Source: Rhynchonema sp. JSB1_4
Taxonomy: Eukaryota; Nematoda; Chromadorea; Monhysterida; Xyalidae
Assembly: GCA_030248065.1 (NCBI GenBank)
Contig: JASAMV010006885.1
Location: 1 to 64,000 of the forward strand
Length of the DNA: 64,000 nt
Direction: 5' to 3'
Below the pieces are notes generated by a model. The model saw nothing but the letters and a program-made list of their open reading frames with translations. It was not told the DNA's origin and did not search any database. Position 1 is the first letter of the stretch, and each line of letters starts with the position of its first letter. Shown here piece by piece: positions 60,996 to 64,000 of this stretch. The translations under genes and the position numbers were made by a program.

Positions 60996-63563
60996 TCATT
61001 CGTGTTTCACCCTTGCAGCGCGCACAAAGTACCAGAACGCGATCAAATCAATGGCGACCAGCGTACACATTGGCAGCATCAGGTCAAGGCCGCTCACTGC
61101 ACCAGACCACGGACGACGCAACTGCAAATTATATAGTTGGGTCGCGACCAGAATTTTTTGGCGCAGCGACCCGCCGACCATTGCGGTCGCTAACACGTTT
61201 TGGGCGCAACGACCTTTTCACCTGGTGTCCCGCTTGGCTTGTCCACTTTCGCAACTCTGGGATGATTGGACAAATGCGAATTATGTGCAAGCTCGGTGAC
61301 TGTTTCCACCGATGGGCATGGTGACACGGGTGCCCCATAGAGTGAGTGTATTGGCCCAACTTTGGAACCAAGAAACATTCGTTGAGCCGTGTTTCTTTTA
61401 CACTCAGCCAGAGACACAAAAGATTCAGAAGAATGGGGTACGTATGTACTAGCTTGATCATGGACACACTACGTTAAGATACAGGGTGATAACCAGCGGA
61501 AAAATTGGAGTATATGCCTGGAACCGGAACTGAGAACTGGAACTCACGGAATGTTGCAGATCTGCGTAGGCGCCATCGATCAGATTGTCGGCGACAAACA
61601 CAACGCAAACGTGAAAGATTTGATGACCTGAGTTGATTATAAGATATACTATAGTAATTTTCCAAATTCGCTGCCGCACAATAAAATACGCCCCGTAGTT
61701 AATGTCACGTTCTGAACCCGAACGTTAACCACAAACATTCTGTTTGAAACACGCTGTACTGAAACATTGCGCACAGCTGGCTGGTAAGCTGCGCGCGCGT
61801 CTGCTGCCCGAATGTTTCAAAAGTTGACTCTCGGGTTTAGAACGTGACATTAACTATGGGGCGTATTTCACTGTGTGGCAGCGAATTTGGAAATTTACTA
61901 TATCAAGGCCTGACTTTATGTTTCGGACGGAAGTTCGATATTTTTTGAGAATGTGCTGTCAACCTACCGTAACCGACGAAGTCGAATTTCCCTGGACAGA
62001 ATCGTTCCGGTACCTGACCGCCCATGAACACGCCCGATAGGATCAACCAGAGAAAGGCCTGTGCAGAAAAGTGAAACATTATAAGCATGCTAGAATTGGC
62101 GCCAAGCCAAAATGTGTCAACTGACCTTTGTGTGACTGTGCAGCCCTGACTCGGTCCAGTCCTGATCCCATAGATAACGTGGAATGAGTGGAATGTACAG
62201 ATAGATGGCAGCTGCAATAGAATAGTGAAACATCTTATTGCCTCGAACACGCTGTCATCAACTGTCATTAATCAGGAGGAGAGTGAGTTCGATGGCATGC
62301 TCCACCGCCAATCTGTGAAAAAGTGAGAACGGGAAAGAATCACTATTATTATTATTATTATCATTATCGTTATTCTACTGCGTTGGAGAACCCAGAAAAC
62401 GTTAACGGAAGAATAGCAAGTAACTTTTACCCGTGTCCGGATTTTACCGACACCATGGCCAAGCACAAAATGGCCACGTGAGCCCAAAGAGGCGATCGAC
62501 AGCAGTATAGATCTAATACGTCCATCTGTAGTTGTTTGGATTTGCTCAAAAAATGAGAGAAACGAGCACACACGACTCCTTGAGTTTATTCGCACTGACG
62601 ATGACCCAGTGCACGGCCCGTCTGCGAAAGCAGGTCGAAACGGGTGCAGCCAATAATAAATCACTGAAACATCATCACCAACCAGTCAGGCTGACGGGCA
62701 TGCGCATGAACAATCGCGGTTTCCAGAATGTGTACTGCACGAACAGATAGCCGCCGACGAAGAAGTGAGCGAACGCGACCAGGATCAGCAATGGGATGTA
62801 GATGGAACGAAGTGGGAAACCAGCAGGTAGAAGCTGAAAGATTACCCACGCATACATACCTTTGCGTGACATTTGTGTGATTCGTACATCTGCATGATAA
62901 TTTATTACTTCCCCAAAAGGTTCAGTTGGAGTCATAAAAAACAAGAAGTTGCTCTTTGCACAAACTTAATTTGAGCACTGTGCACAGCGCAAAGTGCGCT
63001 ATAATCTGCCCAATCATACAAGAATACGTACGCTGAGCTTTGGCACTCCGTCTCACCTGCATCGAGTCGTAATATCGTTGTATGCCAATGCCCGTGATGA
63101 AAATGGAGATGGTGAGAAAGTCGGTCAGGAACCAGACTACGTGGAAATACCTGTGCGTGAAACATTAGACAATTACGGATTTGAATGATTGGCCAAGTGC
63201 GAATACATTTGCTGTTGTACATATGCGTGATTCGAGTCATTTTTTGTTCCTCTGTGCAAATACTCAGTGACTGTATTGAATGACAACGATTTCATACATA
63301 TGTGACACCGATATCGAAACATTCAGCGTGCATGGTGACATTGTTGTCACAGTTGAGGTCTCCATTGAGATTTTCATCTCTTTCTCTTTGCTCTGCTTTG
63401 CTCATTCACTATAAAAGCACTGAAACACCAAAAAAATATAATTAGTACCAACTTTGATCGACTGTGGAACAAATGCGCACTGGCACTGCCGCCCAGCAAT
63501 GCAGCGGTGGCAAAGTAGAGCATGAGCAGAGGTTGCGTGTGACCGGACCACATTGACGACCAT
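60996..63563 (-). CDS. PAQR family 7-TM protein (membrane progestin receptor-like), 5' end not resolved
   Basis: PAQR proteins are multi-pass membrane proteins related to adiponectin and membrane progestin receptors, with a zinc site in the membrane. Exons on the minus strand: 63453 to about 63563 (start unclear), 63057-63150, 62683-62833 (or to 62679), about 62431-62544, 62263-62312, 62126-62211, 61968-62058, 61548-61627, 60996-61121. Family marks are SASAHLFHSRS (first His ligand region), the FLTDFLTISIFITG helix, VPERFCPGKFDFVGYG and HQIFHVCVVF (paired His), and a last helix ending WYFVRAARVKHE. The HQIFHVCV form is nearer the progestin-receptor branch than the adiponectin-receptor branch. 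Junctions between 62263 and 62683 are provisional; one phase-consistent solution uses donor TTG|GTGATG and acceptor TTTGAG. N-terminal exons should lie beyond 63.6 kb. Confidence 0.85.
62589..62640. repeat. Dispersed CATCGTCAGTGCGAAT repeat
   Basis: A ~50-bp block containing GTGCAC..GG.CATCGTCAGTGCG is found here (inverted), at about 50510-50560 and at about 58220-58262, with a partial relative at about 25455-25495. A TGGCCACGTGA stretch often follows. Short, of unknown origin, in or next to introns. Confidence 0.5.
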
Positions 63564-63589
63564 AAATGCGGGGAAGAATGGAAAACAGG

Positions 63590-63985
63590 ATTAAGGAACG
63601 GGGAAAAGAAAACTGGCCCAAAAGGAACGCAAGACGGAACAGACACGCGCGCCCAGAAGCCCAAAGCGCCACACAAAACCAAGAAAACACCAGACACCCC
63701 CCCCCCCAAAAAAACAAACACCACCCCACAACAAACAAACAAAACAAACAAACACCAACAACCAAAAACAACACACACACAGACACCACACGCCACACCC
63801 CCCCCCATCACCCCCCCCCAAAAACAAAAAAAAAAAAAAAAAAAAAAAACACAAAAAAAAACACCCCAAAAACAACAAAAAACCAAACCAAACACACAAA
63901 AAACAAAACAAAAAACAAAAAAACAAAACCAAAAACAAAAAAACAAAAAACAAAAAAAACAACCCAAACAACACAGCGATTCAAG
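63590..63985. repeat. Extreme A/C-only low-complexity tract
   Basis: From about 63660 the plus strand is almost entirely A and C, with G and T nearly absent, and includes poly-A and poly-C runs. It abuts the PAQR exon. The minus-strand open frame across it (63374-63991) is rich in F, C, V and G and is a composition artefact. Confidence 0.8.
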
Positions 63986-64000
63986 ACACATTTGATTTTG

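Larger units (their letters stand above)
20735..62674. promoter_or_regulatory. Dispersed 10-mer TGATGTTTCA (17 perfect copies)
   Basis: Plus-strand copies start at 23581, 38639, 46917, 56423 and 60989. Minus-strand copies (TGAAACATCA on plus) start at 20735, 24026, 36463, 38279, 47348, 48430, 51105, 52079, 55902, 58858, 60450 and 62665. Five are identical over 14 bp (AGTGAAACATCACC). Most lie in introns or just outside coding ends; 56423 is inside coding sequence (Kunitz CETSC) and is probably coincidence. See findings for the piRNA-promoter hypothesis. Confidence 0.6.

Noticed and set aside
63374..63991. 205-aa minus-strand open frame
   Set aside because: Most of it is F/C/V/G-rich translation of the A/C-only tract. 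Only its end overlaps the real PAQR exon.

Overview
The window looks like nuclear DNA of a nematode. The evidence is multi-exon genes with nematode-type 3' splice sites (mostly TTTCAG), a degenerate (GCCTAA)n tract at 7.3 kb that is the nematode telomere unit TTAGGC on the other strand, and a very large alternating Kunitz / lustrin-type cysteine-rich protein of a kind best known from nematodes. The species cannot be named from the sequence. Exon-intron structures below were rebuilt by hand from splice sites, reading phase and family similarity.

Layout, left to right. 0.9-1.5 kb: foldback element next to the 3' end of a complete COPE (epsilon-COP) gene on the minus strand (1526-3430, 8 exons, 288 aa). 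3.6-10.2 kb: dense nest of G/C-tract-rich DNA transposons (hAT-like MITEs with 8-bp target duplications), a decayed telomeric tract and a tRNA-like sequence split by one insertion. 12.6-23.6 kb: plus-strand UNC-76/FEZ gene (12 coding exons, about 417 aa) with a 6.5-kb intron and a 9-nt microexon. 25.6-33 kb: intergenic DNA with tRNA-like repeats, paired inverted elements and further hAT MITEs. 33.4-33.9 kb: small neuropeptide precursor with five KFW-type peptides between KR sites. 34.8-57.1 kb: a minus-strand gene of about 40 exons encoding a secreted protein of about 2034 aa with 16 lustrin-type and 18 Kunitz modules; its 7.8-kb intron is filled with tandem and inverted repeats. 57.8-58.7 kb: tentative two-exon membrane/mucin-like gene. 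61.0-63.6 kb: PAQR-family (membrane progestin receptor-like) gene, 5' end not resolved. 63.6-64.0 kb: almost pure A/C tract, possibly an assembly artefact.

The genes look functionally unrelated: vesicle coat, kinesin/axon adaptor, peptide signal, extracellular matrix or inhibitor-like protein, and a 7-TM receptor-like protein. The most interesting shared signal is a 10-mer, TGATGTTTCA, present 17 times as a perfect match where about 0.1 is expected. It lies mostly in introns and gene flanks and resembles the CTGTTTCA core upstream of nematode piRNA genes. The 3-kb-scale gaps between genes hold no further gene that I can support.
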